A DNA stretch of 64,000 bases from Xestospongia muta. Taxonomy: Eukaryota; Porifera; Demospongiae; Haplosclerida; Petrosiidae. This document shows, one piece after another, positions 25,535-38,280 of the stretch. The stretch is from NCBI GenBank assembly GCA_963693285.1, contig OY848921.1, forward strand, positions 5,841,229 to 5,905,228, in the 5' to 3' direction. The notes beneath the pieces were generated by a model that was given only the letters and a program-made list of their open reading frames with translations, did no database searches and was not told the origin of the DNA. Numbering within the stretch: position 1 is the stretch's first letter; every line of letters begins with the position of its first letter. The position numbers and the translations under genes are program-made.

Positions 25535-26000
25535 TGGTCAGGTTCTTGATTGTTTTGCTTTGTTTTGTTCTGTTATGCAGTTTTAATTGATAGGTAAGTT
25601 TTATTATGACACTTTATTATTGTAATCTGTCTTATCATATACAGTTGTCATGCTGTAGTATCTTTCTCACAATATGTATTTGTGTGTTCTGTAAGATCTT
25701 TGTTGAATATGAAATTGTCTTCACCAAATATGGCCCATTTGGTGTGAATATTTGTCTAGCTGAGTAGGATTGATACCTTTTATTATGGATTTTGGTGTAT
25801 TTATAATTAAATTTGCTTATAATATTACATATGCCATTGTATAATCTAAAATTAAATGATTATTATCTAATTATGGCAGTATTACTAAATATTGTCAATT
25901 TAGTTAAGAACAAACATTATATGCTCATTTTCTAAGATAGTGTATGCAAATAATACAATAATAACAAATACATGTTTAGATTATAATGTAAAACTTACAG
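25535..26000 (+). pseudogene. Fossil receptor head (exons 1-2) in opposite orientation
   Basis: Degenerate exon 1 (GTTATGCAGTTTTAATTGAT, start codon lost), intron 1 and exon 2 (TTGTCATGCTGTAGTATC), followed by intron 2 sequence resembling that of copy 4 (25915-26000 against 51810-51885). It faces away from the fossil tail at 24890-25475, which marks an inversion or fusion of two old copies. Confidence 0.65.
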
Positions 26001-26224
26001 TATTATACAATATAAAGAGACTTACAATGTACTTCACAAAACACTTCTCTTTACTATAATTAGTCTTTACTGTTACAACTACACAGTATAAATATTAAAC
26101 TGGTGATACACACCTACACATTAATTCATTTTTAAGATATATCCATACCACAAACATTACATTACATGTATATTAAGAGTTTTCAATTAGGACAATAAAT
26201 AATATCATTCTGTAAATTTACATC

Positions 26225-26830
26225 TATAACAACAATGATATGGGATCAAAGCTGGATTGTAAGAAGACTCAAGTTGAGTTCTGTGGGTCAGCATTGTTTT
26301 TGACAATTTATACAAATATAGTCACAACTACATGCTCTTACTCCATTTGATATGTAACAGAATTTATGTTGATAAAGAGACAGCATTATTGTACTGTTCA
26401 AGTGGTCTTATTAGCAGTATAAACCACTTAATGTGTCATTGATTTGATGTTAGTCCTAATATATCTGTCCATGTTTACTTTATCATGACTATAATGAAAC
26501 TTCAATTGATATCCACTACCAAATATGGTCTTTAGACAAGTATGAGATCCAAAACAATTTATAATATACCCACAAAACAAAATGCTAATAGCCAATATAT
26601 TTAAGTTAATGACTAGCTTCTTTTGTAGCATCTTATAAAAAATACAATTCATGAGAAAACATTCACTAAATAATGTAACATTTTCTATTATAAATGATAT
26701 TAATAGTATATTTCATTGATGAGGTCATCAATCACTTTATGTATATATGTATCACTGGACAGTATATTTTACCAAACATTTAGCATGTACATAGTTTGTG
26801 ACATTATATTAGCATATATAATTATTATCA
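26225..26830 (-). repeat. Segment shared with 62795-63480
   Basis: About 0.6 kb repeated near the right end of the window, in the same orientation. It contains a small open frame (26428-26652). Confidence 0.65.
26428..26652 (-). CDS. Small ORF, possible secreted peptide (unrecognised)
   Basis: 74 codons. The N-terminal part is hydrophobic (KLVINLNILAISILFCGYI) and could be a signal peptide; two cysteines and a polar C-terminus follow (RYIRTNIKSMTH). A related stretch at 62985-63270 keeps the C-terminal half (KVDVDKFIQANIKSMTH), but one base more near the hydrophobic part shifts its frame. I do not recognise the family. It could be an exon of a larger gene or a transposon piece. Confidence 0.3.
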   Translation of the reverse strand: MNCIFYKMLQKKLVINLNILAISILFCGYIINCFGSHTCLKTIFGSGYQLKFHYSHDKVNMDRYIRTNIKSMTH

Positions 26831-26889
26831 CATACCGCATCCCCTATTTGTATAGTGTCATGTATTATGTTATTGTCATATCACTAGTA

Positions 26890-26980
26890 GTTAATCAACT
26901 AACATGTTCCATATTTACTATAGTATATATGTACAGTGTATATCATCATTGTATATGACTGGTTTACCTTGCTTTACTAA
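26890..26980 (-). pseudogene. Scrap of receptor tail exons 17-18
   Basis: About 80 bp match the exon 18/intron/exon 17 boundary of the minus-strand receptors (TATAGTATATATGTACAGTG, GGTTTACCTTGCTTT). No coding value. Confidence 0.55.
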
Positions 26981-28185
26981 TATAGCCTTTACAAGGACAT
27001 AAATGTAGATGCTATGAGTCATATTCATTTACTTGAAAAACCTGATTCCTACAGAATTATTCTCATAATGGAAACGTTACTAAACATGCCCATATCAGTA
27101 CCTGATGTTTGGCAGTGAACTAGGAATTAAGGACCTCTTATTATCAAAAGTACATAATTTTGTTGAAGTTGAGTGGCCTGAGAATATACCTACCGTTCTG
27201 AAATGATTTGTGTCTATTAAATACAAATTATATACAAGGAATGGCTGTATGTTAAGAGGATATCTTGAGTAATCATGGATATTAATGGCCATTATCTGGT
27301 GATACAACCTTAACATTGTACCAAGAATGATGGATAAGAGACTATGTAACTACTGACTAGATGAGAATCTCTTGGATATTGCCTATTTTATTCTTTCATT
27401 TCTATGCTCTGAATGAATTTCCATATTTATAATAAGACTATATAACATCATCTACCACCAGTATCTAATTATCTAATTATTTGTGTGTACAAGAATTTAC
27501 ATTGACAGTAAGAGTGAATGACAACAATACATTCAGCTTTACTCTAATATATAGATTCTTCTGTGAAGTAAGTCAGAGTGTATTATATCAAGGATTTAAC
27601 ACAAATTAATGGTCTAAAAGTTATATCTTTCTGTCTATTATCAAAGATATCATTGCAATGATTTCTGTATACTTAGAAGCTAATAACAAATAGAGTTGTC
27701 ATTGAAATCATTCTATCAATACATACACATTTGTACACCTTGTAAACTATTGTAAACAAGTACACTCAGTTCAAGTTAGCCTCATATTGATTAGCCAATA
27801 AAAGTAGGTATTTAATTAATTTAGCCACACTGATTATCTGTCTCTGTGTTTTTAATGTCTTATATACCTATTGTAGATCTGCATGTGAACATATTGCTTA
27901 CATGACATTAGGAAAATGGTGAGAGTGGAGAGTTGAGCTTGAAAAACTATATTATTTATCAATTATTAAGAACAATAACATCTTCATATTATGTATTCAT
28001 GTATAATTATACTGGATGATAATGCTACTACTATAGTTTGCTAACACTACTTTGACATTTAATATTAAAAGTCCAGCCCTAATGTCTTTTGCCAATCAAA
28101 TTATTGGACATTATAATTTGTAGCTTTTCTCTACACACTTCCTGGAGTTAATAACAAATCATTAGTTACTTTTAGTCAGCTAACC
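26981..28185. other. Intergenic, 3' side of copy 3
   Basis: Contains a diverged upstream block (about 27340-27500) and the 3' flank shared with copy 1 (27630-28185). No supported gene. Confidence 0.45.
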
Positions 28186-31100
28186 TTATTTTGAATGAAC
28201 TGAAGGAGGTCCTTGATTTTGTGCACTCATTTCAAAGCGTTCCACATTAGAGGGTCCATTTTCACTGTAGTATAAATATGTACAGTGTATATCATGTCAT
28301 CATTATATATGACTGGTTTACCTTGTTTTCTTAGGAGGAGGAACAGGAGAGATTGACTTCTTTTCAACATTTTGATATGTACTAATTACATAATAACATA
28401 TATAAGGAGATCATGAGAATGTTTACTTGCCTTGATTTTGTACTATTACTAGAAAGATGATCATAAACAAGACTAGTTGAACTTTCATTCACTTTCCCTG
28501 GACTGACTTTTGTGAATACTGGTATCCTAACATTAAAAAGAACAATATAGAACTTCTTGTAAATAATATTACCGATAATATTGATCAACATCCATCTCTT
28601 CATATATCATATCATCCATCTCATCATATATGACATCATCAGTCTCATCATTGATCACATTTTCTGGATCATTATTTCTTCTTAAATATGCAGAATTTGT
28701 AATCACTGTAATATCATTTTGGGTCTCACAATTGTCTTCAGAATCTACAACTCTTCAAAAAATTTATATTAAATAACAATTTGTGATAAATCAAGTTTGA
28801 TTACTTGTTAGGAGAAATATCAATCTTATCATGTACAATGAACTGCTTATTATTAAGATTTGTGTCAGTCTCAAAATAGTAATGATCTTCAGCATCAGCT
28901 TCATTTCCTAGCATTTCATGACATCTGTACGAATACATAATAACATTATTTGAATTTCAAATAAGTTTGTTTTAAGTATAGAACTAACCTTGGTCTTATA
29001 TTTTCATTTCTTTTTAATTTAAACTTCATGATAATACAAACTGATACTATTACACAAAAAACACTAAGAAACAAGGAACCACCACCAACAGAACCAATTG
29101 TACTAAATAGTATCACATTATTTTTTGGTTTAATTTCATAGGTTGAACTTTGGTTTGTAATAGCACTAGTAAGTACTGGAGTTGTGTCATTTGACAGAAA
29201 ATAAACTGATGTCACTGTTAACATTTGTTTATCAATAAAAATGTCCGGAGTATCTGCAGTCCAATTTTGTAATATAGTCAATAGTTGTAATGTTGTGAAA
29301 TTAGATATAGTAGATAGTCTTGCTCGCATTTGTATTGTATGTTCACTGTCACAATGTAAAGTGTTATCTGATATATAGTCTGAAGTTATTGAACAATAAC
29401 AGACTTTGTTCAACACTTTAATTATGACTTGAGTAATTTCAGTGAGTTTATTTTCAGTTTTATTTAGCTATTATAACAAGAAATTGTATTATAATATTTG
29501 TCATTGTTATATAACTTACTATCCACAGATAACAGTTATCCAATCCATTGATATACATAACAATCAGTTTGTTGTCATATACTTTAATGAAAAAAAAACA
29601 TTTATTATGATATTTAAAACTAAACTAACGAGGAATTAGTATATTTTGAGATTCCAAACCATGTCCTTCTCTAGTTTGTGCTGACACTGACAAACAATAT
29701 TTTGAGAGTGGATCCAGATTTCCTATTTTAATTGAAGTATTAAGAGTATGTATTAATAATTTGTTCATGTCAACCACAACACAATGATCTATTGATTTGG
29801 TCAGATTAAAGGAATATCCTGTCACAATTCCTCTCCCCTCTTCTAATGTTAGTGGCTTAATTTTTATGTTCATTTCAGTTGAAGAAACTCTCTGTACTAG
29901 CTCAATGTTTGGAGCCACTCTGGGAACTGTATAAAAAAGCAAACTGTTTGAAATAATGCAATAACGTTATACCTGTCTCTTGAGTAAAAAATACTTTACT
30001 TAAAGCTTTTCCTGCACCAGCAATAGTAACTGCAAAAATATTAACTTTATATGGAATATAAGGATCTATAAAGTGTATCATAATTGCTAATGAATACAAG
30101 TCAAACTGTAACTAACTCAAATTTCTTATTAAATGATGTAAATTTTTGGTAGGTTCAACTGAGACTGAATAATTAAATGTTTCAGTTACTGTCAACTGCA
30201 AACTTATAATATTGACGTCATAGTATAAAATAATTCCATTTGTTAGTAATGGTTGCTCCCATGAAATGTTGACTGATGTATTTGAAAGTACAGTGACAGT
30301 CAATTGCTGTATAGTCCCTGGTTTTAATTGACCTTAGAAGATTAAAATAATGACATGATATTTAGAAAATCAATTTATTCATCAATGTTTGTAACATCTA
30401 TAAGTCTAACCTGTCTCTTTAGTTGTATTGTAGAAATAGTCTGACTGAGGTCCTTCTCCTCCACCAGTTGTAGCTGAGATACTTACTCCCACTTCTTGAT
30501 AAGGTGTTAGTCCCTCCAGGAGATATAGCATGAACTGACCATCTACAGTTCTAGTAGATATCTCACTACCATTAGTATAGTTGATGTACAAAGTATAGTG
30601 AGTTATGATACCATTAGGTATCAATGGAGGCTCCCATTGAATTAGAAGAGATGAAGAATTAACATTACTAACTGTAATATTAACTGGAGACTCATTAGGA
30701 GCTAAATTATAAGATTATAGATTTAAATGACGTTATAAATACTTATAAATACTCACTCACCATCTTCTAATGTGGTTAATGTAATACATTGACTTTTTCC
30801 TATTCCATTAGTTGTCCATTGAGGAGTGACACAGCAAATGTATGAAGTAAATGGTTTTAGATATATTACAGGGACTTTCAATTTTTGTGTGGTTTCTGAT
30901 GTTATTATATTGCTAGTATTTGATGTATAACACATCACTATGTAACCATCAAAATGTCCATATTGCATGTATTGAAATGGAGGATTCCATGTTATTATAC
31001 AGTGTGTACTAGAAAGGCCTACAATAGTCATATTTTGAATAGGTCCTGTGTAAAAAGATCATACATAGATTTATATGTGTGCTACAATGTTTTCAGTCAA

Positions 31101-33439
31101 CATAGTTTATCACTGTAAAAATTAATATGTTGTTTTTAATTAACACCAAATTTGTAACTTACATGGGTGGATTACAATGGAATTTGAATTATTAAATATA
31201 TATGATTTGATACTTTATTTGTAATAGTACAACATTCTAATGAATTATATAGTAAGCAAGCAATTCATGATTCCACAGTAGTCTACCAATGTAAACTACA
31301 AATTGGTTGTTAAGATACTGATTAAAAATGAAACTGATGCCTGGCTTGCTGTGTGTGCTGATGGGTCTTTACTGTGTTGGATCATGTCTTGCATGTTATA
31401 TTGGTATGTTTGTTTTTATAGCTTTAATATATCATTGTTGTGACTTTTGAGAGCAATAATTGAATCATTCTCTAACCCCCAAAGCACCTAATGAATTTTA
31501 TTAACCATTCACTAGTGGTATTAGTCTTCACTGACATTACTGTTGATAATACAATCTTTATAGTTTGACTAGTTGAGTGTTCAATTATAAAATCAGCATT
31601 TTCCAAACTATCTGTGATGGCTTTTTCAATTACAGTTTTGTTAAGTAATTGTATGTGACATAAGAATTACTGTTTTATTAAATTCTTTTTAGTATACCTA
31701 GGCAATGAATTCCATTTGTAGCAAGTTCAGATGATGTATCACAGGAACAGAAGTATGATCCATTAGTATTAGTACAATGATGATGACATGTGTTTTGTAA
31801 ACACTCATTAATGTCTAATGTCATATAAACAATAAACATAATAATGAATTTATAATCTAATATGTTGTTACCTGATAAACAGTTATAACCATCCCATCCA
31901 CTAACACAAGTACAATTGTTTGGTGCAGTACATTCTTTGTTAATACCACAAACAGGATTACAAATAGCTAATAAGATAAAAGTAACAATAGTACTATGTG
32001 TAGATAATTCAATATACCAGTTAGACAATAATTACCAGTCCATCCAGTCATACAAGTAAGTACAGGAGTTCAATTCGATATATGACCATACCTGTTAAAC
32101 AGTTACTGCCCGTCCATCCACTGACACATGTACAAGTATTAGGAGCTGTACATTGTTTGTTAGTGCCACAAGGTGAACTACAATTTGCTGTGTTGTTTAT
32201 AGGACATCATAATGAGTTCAAATGTTTATACAAACATACGTGTTAAACAGTAAGAGCCTGTCCATCCACTGACACATGTACAAGTATTAGGAGCTGAGCA
32301 TTCCATGTTAGTGCCACATTGAGGATTGCAAATCGCTACATATATAAGTTTTGTTAAAAGCAAAATATTTTGTGTACATCAATAATAAGCATAACTTACG
32401 TAGACAGTTTGGTTTAGGACCATAATCTGAACAACATTGTAGTTGAAGACTATAAGTTGTTGTATATTGTGTTACACTTCTAGATCTGTATTGTAATATA
32501 AACATGCACATGTTGTTGCATTACTTGCATTTTTTGTTTCTACCTAAATTAATATAATTAATAATAATAGCAATACTGCCATACATATATCACTGTAACA
32601 ATTGATTCAACTAATTAATGGTCACTTGAATTATACTCATGTTCACTAGGTTACATGATGTCTATAAACACATTGACAACATATATGGTATTGACTATTA
32701 ATTACTATGGAATTGATAGTTCATATAGTTTATTAACAACTTCTAATGACGTATGTGAAGTTCACATTCTATAGTGACTCCCAACCCTATATGAATGCTT
32801 ATTTTGTAAATGGTTAAAGATAATCATCATGTGTCTGACAATTAACTACATGAATTGTCAATTTCAGAGTATATTATTATTTGTAACAATCAATGACAGT
32901 ATGAAGTTCACTATTAATTTTTATATAATTAACTTTGATATCATCTAATTTAAATGACTATGAGTTGGTTCTTTTAACCACTTACAGTGATATAGATGGT
33001 ACTAATATCTAGCAACAAATTGAAAACTAAATACTAAACATTAGAACCTAAATGTATTAATTTGAAATATGCACTTCATTTGATGTATGAAAAGATACTA
33101 CATAAATAATATGTGGTGGCCATTTTTTCTGTCGCACCTTACAGAATAATTATAAGCAGAACCTAGCTTGTTAAATAATATTATATAGGTAAACTATATA
33201 CAAAAAGGTATTAGGTAACAGACTAACCCAGCTCGACAACGAAACCATAAACATGCAGTGTAAGTAGCACGATATCCAGTATATGATGTTGCTGAAGCCA
33301 CAGATACATACTGTGAGCAAGATGATACAGCATGACAACTGTATATGATAAGAGAGATTACAATAATACAATGTCACAATAAACCTTACCTATCCATCAA
33401 AACTGTATAACAAAACAAAAAAATGAAGAGCCTCATCAT
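28186..33439 (-). CDS. Receptor copy 3: EMI-EGF-FN3 type I membrane protein with YxxM-rich tail
   Basis: Exons: 33390-33439, 33228-33338, 32400-32485, 32240-32335, 32092-32187, 31872-31967, 31698-31814, 30761-31045, 30411-30701, 30117-30332, 29973-30065, 29630-29926, 29520-29581, 28989-29467, 28805-28924, 28573-28752, 28431-28526, 28322-28381, 28186-28264. They sum to 2910 nt, 969 residues. Signal peptide, EMI, three EGF, EGF-CA, four FN3, juxtamembrane region, transmembrane helix, tail. The third FN3 uses an acceptor 9 nt upstream of its paralogs because the ancestral AG is AA; this adds three residues in frame. Two tail exons are fused into one 180-nt exon carrying YDEM and YEEM. Exon 28431-28526 ends in a GC donor. 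A scrap of an extra EGF exon sits near 32022-32057. Tail motifs suggest PI3-kinase p85 docking (inference). Upstream block at 33725. Confidence 0.8.
32022..32057 (-). pseudogene. Truncated EGF exon in copy 3
   Basis: Only the last third ([12 protein letters not shown]) and the donor survive. Truncation is at a different base than in copy 1, so the losses are separate or followed by further deletion. Confidence 0.65.
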
Positions 33440-33724
33440 TTTAGAGTTTGAACACTGACAGCAGCTTAAATATAATTTACTAAAATAACTGATCAGTTGA
33501 TTTAATTAATACATGTAGCAATACTATTTGATACAATATAAATATAATACTGTTTTGAATGTACTATAAGATTGATTAATTAGCATGCATTTAAACTATT
33601 GTTATCAGCTATAATGAATAAAATGTTGTAGAAATTATTTAGGCTTGTAGAAATATTACTGGAATAATAATAGATAATAGGTAACATAAACATTACTGGA
33701 ATAATAGAAGAACTATTAACTAGA

Positions 33725-33870
33725 TACTAACCTTTTAGATATTTCCTAATTCTTTGTCACGATCCTCTCCTCTCTACGTATTTGTATATGTCAAGTAAGA
33801 CTATATAACGTCATCTACTACTAATATCGAGACAACAGGTACTGTATATATAAGAATTGACTTTTGATGA
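33725..33870 (-). promoter_or_regulatory. Conserved upstream block of receptor copy 3
   Basis: Nearly identical to 8905-9035. On the minus strand: TATATATA, then TGACGTTATATAG (ACGTCA at 33808-33813), then CTAAAAG with a GTTAGT donor-like site about 290 bp before the start codon. Proposed promoter plus untranslated first exon; not proven. Confidence 0.5.
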
Positions 33871-34450
33871 CGACAATACGATCAGCTTTACTATAGTTAA
33901 TTATTCTATGAACGTAATTAGGCGTGTTATTAATTTTCATATCAGAGTTAACAAAAGAAAACTTTACACCATAAGACTGTTGCTTCAGCTTCATATATAA
34001 ATATAACTAGAAATGGTTCTATCTGGCTACGTCAGACTATACATGTATGTTATATTCGTACACATACATTACATTATACATATGGTTGATCAATAAAAAA
34101 TAAAATTAAAAATCACTCTCAGAATGTTATATTATATCACTGATATTATTCAAACGATTTAACTGTTGATGAATATCCTTAATTGGTCGTACTATTATGT
34201 AGTGATGATTTAATTGACATTAATACTATCTTGTTTGCATTCTTTGTAATTGGACTGATACTGAACATTCCTACATTTACTACATTTTTGAAGAAACTAT
34301 ATATATTTATTTCCTTTTTTTGTTTAATTTTTAAATGTAAGCTTTTGATAGCCAATAAAACGCTATACGGGAAGGCAATGAAGTTTCATTTTCAACCATG
34401 TATAAGTTCATAACTTTTGTCCAGTAGGACATCACACCCTGGTATACAAT
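33871..34450. other. Intergenic, repeat-derived
   Basis: Segment 34000-34380 is shared with 9540-9960. A short sequence near 34026 (CTGGCTACGTCAGACTATAC) resembles the end of the element that starts at 34451. No gene seen. Confidence 0.45.
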
Positions 34451-35144
34451 TTGTCTGACGTAGCCAGCCCATCCCCCTGCAGGAAGGGAGGGTCTGGTTA
34501 ACTGTAATCTCATTCAGAGAACTACGGAAAATCCGGTAGTCAATAAGTGGTTTTAAGAGGGAGGAGGGCAAACACCCACTTTAAAAATGCTGACTCAACA
34601 GAAGCACAATCCCAAGCACGTGTAGTACTCTCAAGTTTTTCAGTGTTTTCAGCGTAAATGAGTTCAAGAAGCCTCCTTTGCTCTTGGCCTCTGGCCTATG
34701 CGAAGCACCATGAAGTTTACAAATAACCTACGCTTTCATCAGTCGAGTAAGTAACATTAAGTATAACCTTCGAAACTGTCATGGATAATTGAGAAGCTGC
34801 AATTCAAGCTGCTCCTACTAGAGTAGGAGTTACACTTATTGTAAAGCAATATGCCTTTCATCTCGGAAAGTGATGTTTTTATGACTCTTCTGACAGGTTA
34901 TAGCAACTCTTTGATCTTTAGCCTTCTACTAGTGATCTTTGATAAAATTATAGGCAAGACTACGCGCTGAAAAGGTTGAGAGAACCACTATACGTATCTA
35001 GCATTGTACTTCTGTTGAGTCAGCATTTTTAAAGTGGGTGTTTGCACTTATAGACTACTGGATTTTCGGTAGTTCTCTGAACCAGAACAGTTAACCAGAC
35101 CCACCCTACCTTCCTGCAGGGGATGGGCTGGCTACGCGAAACTA
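34451..35144. mobile_element. Non-autonomous DNA transposon with long terminal inverted repeats
   Basis: Inverted repeats of about 150 and 136 bp (34451-34604 and 35009-35144) share GTAGCCAGCCCATCC near the tips and AATGCTGACTCAACAGAAG at the inner ends. A 9-bp direct repeat GTATACAAT flanks the element (34442-34450 and 35145-35153). No transposase inside. A 9-bp duplication fits Mutator-like elements but is not decisive. A single tip (GGCTGGCTACACGAGACTA) also occurs at about 21003. Confidence 0.75.
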
Positions 35145-35153
35145 GTATACAAT

Positions 35154-36222
35154 ATGATAAGCAAATATTTGGATGTTGTAAAAGAGCATCATTACATGTA
35201 TAGAGTAAATTACATATGTTCTGACGAATCATGTTCAAACGATTCCTAACTAATAACAGAGTCAAATAAAGTCGGAAATCAATGGACGCCGGACAAATCT
35301 ATTTTCGGACACTTTTTCTTCTAAAAATTTGAAGACAGCTTATTGCTTCCGTACAATGTGGCTCTTGGTTATGCTGAATGAATCACTTTCCTTGCACAGT
35401 TTTCTAACTAAACTCCGTGTTGTAAATGAGGTCCGTTTTTTGTGCTTTTACGGACTTAAAATATGTATAATTATTAGCGGACACTTGGTATGTTTTGGCG
35501 GAGAACACAACCTCAAGTCTAAAAGTTAGCTAGGAGTTTTCTGTCAGTTTCTGAGTCTTTCTCCTTCTATTAACTACATCTACCTCAAGTTAAACATTAG
35601 CCAGGACTTTCTCGTATTAACTATTGTGGACAGAATCAAACATGGTAATTTGTGATAATGTATAGATGTCTAAGTGGGAGACTATGGGGAAGCCTGACTA
35701 CGTTAATGGCTTGAGCTATGTGTTAGCAATATCTGAGTCAACCCAGACCATTTTAGTGATTAGTAAATATGTCTGTAATAACAGAGTCAGTTCACTTTTT
35801 TAAGAATAAGAGTATTGTACTGAGGCTTAATAGCTGCTTGACTTTATGACTAGCTTTAATGTAATTAGGTAAACAAGTGATAGATACTTGAATTATAATA
35901 ATCTGAGTGTATTAGATTTTTTAAAATGATAATCAATTAACTATACTACAATATTATTATTTTAATACCTTTGTGAAAAAAGGTCATTATGTAAACTAAA
36001 ATATGTCATGCATTATACTGTAGGTATGATGTTATAGTCACAAGAATAGGATGAAGGGTAAGCAGATAACATGTTAAAGTCACTAGTTATTATTTTGATA
36101 GAGATATGAGTTCTAATGAGTTGCTTATTCAAAATTCACCAAAATGTTTAGTCGAGCCTGAGCAAAGTTGATAACACCAGCCAATATTGTTATATCTTCT
36201 CCTGTAAATTTTGTAAAAGGCG
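35154..36222. other. Intergenic region left of the pogo fragment
   Basis: No supported gene. Slightly less AT-rich at 35280-35540, possibly transposon-derived. A short duplication, ACACCAGCCAATATTGTT, occurs at about 36165 and 36227 at the edge of the transposase piece. Confidence 0.35.
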
Positions 36223-36940
36223 ATGACACCAGCCAATATTGTTGCTGGGTTTAGATCCACTGGTATATACCCCCTCAACAGGTATGTAGTATTATGTTAC
36301 TTGCAACTTGAGGAGGATGGGAAAATAAATATAATAGCCTCCAAGATGGGACTGTTTCTTCCTCTGTATAGCCCAGCCGAGTCTCACCCTTGTACCTGTA
36401 TTACTTTCGATAGTGAAAGCATTGATTATTATGAGGAAGACACTTGTAGTAAAGGCAGTACCTGTGGTTACTATGGTAAATTTTCTGAAGACGAAGATTA
36501 CATTACAAAAGTTTACCTATCTACTCTTCATGATTTACTTACTTTACCTCAGCTACCAAGTAATGAGAAAAAAACCAAAGTGCTTGTGTTTTAACAAGTT
36601 CTAAAAATCTTTAGTTGGTAAAAAAAAAGAATGAAGAAAGTAGACGAATCAAAAACTAAAGATCTTAGAAAGCAACAGCGTAAAAAGAAAGCAATGGAAC
36701 AAGAACAGATAAAGAAGGAAGTAGAGGAGAGAAAACTTAAAAGAGCAGTTGAAAAAGCCGAGAAATTTGGAGACAAAAGAAAGATAAAAAACAAAGTGAA
36801 AAAAGTACATCAAAATTTGATTTTACAAGAGAAGAGGACAGTCGGTTTTCTTGGAGGTATGAGAATGGTTATAATATACCTGGCATCAGATACGAAAAAT
36901 GGAAAAAACTATTCCATCCTGAAGAATTATTTTTAGATGC
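36223..36940 (+). pseudogene. pogo/Tigger-type transposase, C-terminal part
   Basis: Begins with TPANIVAGFRSTGIYPLNR, the segment that ends the DDE domain in pogo/Tigger transposases. Then an acidic stretch leads to a Lys/Glu-rich coiled coil (about 36631-36800, KDLRKQQRKKKAMEQEQ). A frame change near 36810 is needed to continue into SRFSWRYENGYNIPG, a motif seen in C-terminal regions of such proteins. The catalytic DDE core and DNA-binding part are missing. Frame changes show decay. Confidence 0.65.
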
Positions 36941-37026
36941 TACAGCATGTAAATCCAGTGGTGGATATATCAATCTCAGTGAAGTGGATGAAAATAGTAA
37001 GCGATAAAGCCTGGGGTTAATTATAC

Positions 37027-37590
37027 TTTGAATTAATTGCTTGCTATTTTAGAAAGTACACTCGAACAGTCACCCACAAATTCTCAAATTTCCTGTATGT
37101 GTAATGTATATTATATTGAAGTATTTTTGTGTTAATTATCATTGTTACAGGGAGTAAAAGATGTACCAGAAATACTAGCAAGAGAAGTGAAGAAGAGATA
37201 GCACTCAGTGAATATGACAAGAATGGATCAGTGATAATAGTATGTGATATTATAATTATTGACTATAAGCCTTGATTCGTGGCTTGCTGTTTTAGAAACT
37301 ACTCTAGAACAATCAAAGACATTACCCAAAAATTCTCAAATTTCCAGCATGTTGAAGTATTTTTGTGTTAATTATCATTGTTACAGGGAGGAAAAGATGT
37401 ACCAAAAATACTATCAATAGAAGTGAAGAAGAGATAGGACTCAGTGAATATGACAAGAATGGACTCAGTGATAATGGTATGTGATAATATAATCATTGAC
37501 TATTAGGCTTGATTAGTGGCTTGCCGTTTTAGAAACTATACTAGAACAATCGAAGACATTACCCAAAAATTCTCAAATTTGTAATGTAGT
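37027..37590 (+). repeat. Tandem repeat of about 239 bp with exon-like pieces
   Basis: Three units starting near 37042, 37283 and 37520 share TTGCTGTTTTAGAAAC and AATTCTCAAATTT. Two of them contain a piece bounded by TTACAG and GTATGTG (about 37151-37240 and 37387-37477), open in one frame (SEEEI, LSEYDKNG). They look like duplicated exons of the decayed transposase gene. Confidence 0.55.
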
Positions 37591-38280
37591 AATAACTGCA
37601 TTAAATATAAGTTTACTTTAATTTTGTAACACCTGTGTTATTTGGTGTGTCCATGCAATTACTGTTTCACTCTTCCCCACACTGTTTACTAATTTTGTCT
37701 TTTCATATCAATTTGGCTACTACAGACTATATGACCATCTCATCAGTAGTTTTTTTTAAAATTTGTATATTTCATATTATGTAAAATAGTAATAATAATA
37801 TAAATGGCAATCTAGACATGAGAATAAACCTATTGGTAACAAAATAAGAAAAAGGATTAAGAACAAGCTGTGGGTGTGTTTATGTTTATACACACATATT
37901 TTTAATTGTTATGAACTTGTAGACTATTTTGTATTTTCTGAACTTCTAGCATTAAAAAGTACAAAATTAGAATCAATTAAGTCACTATTTTTGTAATAGT
38001 ACTTACTTTGCTGTGCCAGGTTAAACATATAGTTTTGAGCTTTCTTTCATTAGTTATTTTAAGTTAGCTAAAGTAAATATTTCAATTTTAAGATGTTCAC
38101 TAGGATTTTTATAAAGTTTTTTTCATCAATTTGTTCTGTACTGAGTGCATTTTGTTTGTTAAGCTCTAAATCAAATTTACTCATCAATAGCATTATATAA
38201 ACACATCATAACACAATTACATTAAGAAAATACAAAGATAATGACACAAATACAATTATATAGCTAAATATATTTAAAAA
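37591..38280. other. AT-rich spacer
   Basis: No coding or repeat structure that I can identify. Confidence 0.4.

Noticed and set aside
36591..36794. Minus-strand ORF rich in Phe and Leu
   Set aside because: Antisense shadow of the Lys/Glu coiled coil of the pogo-type fragment.
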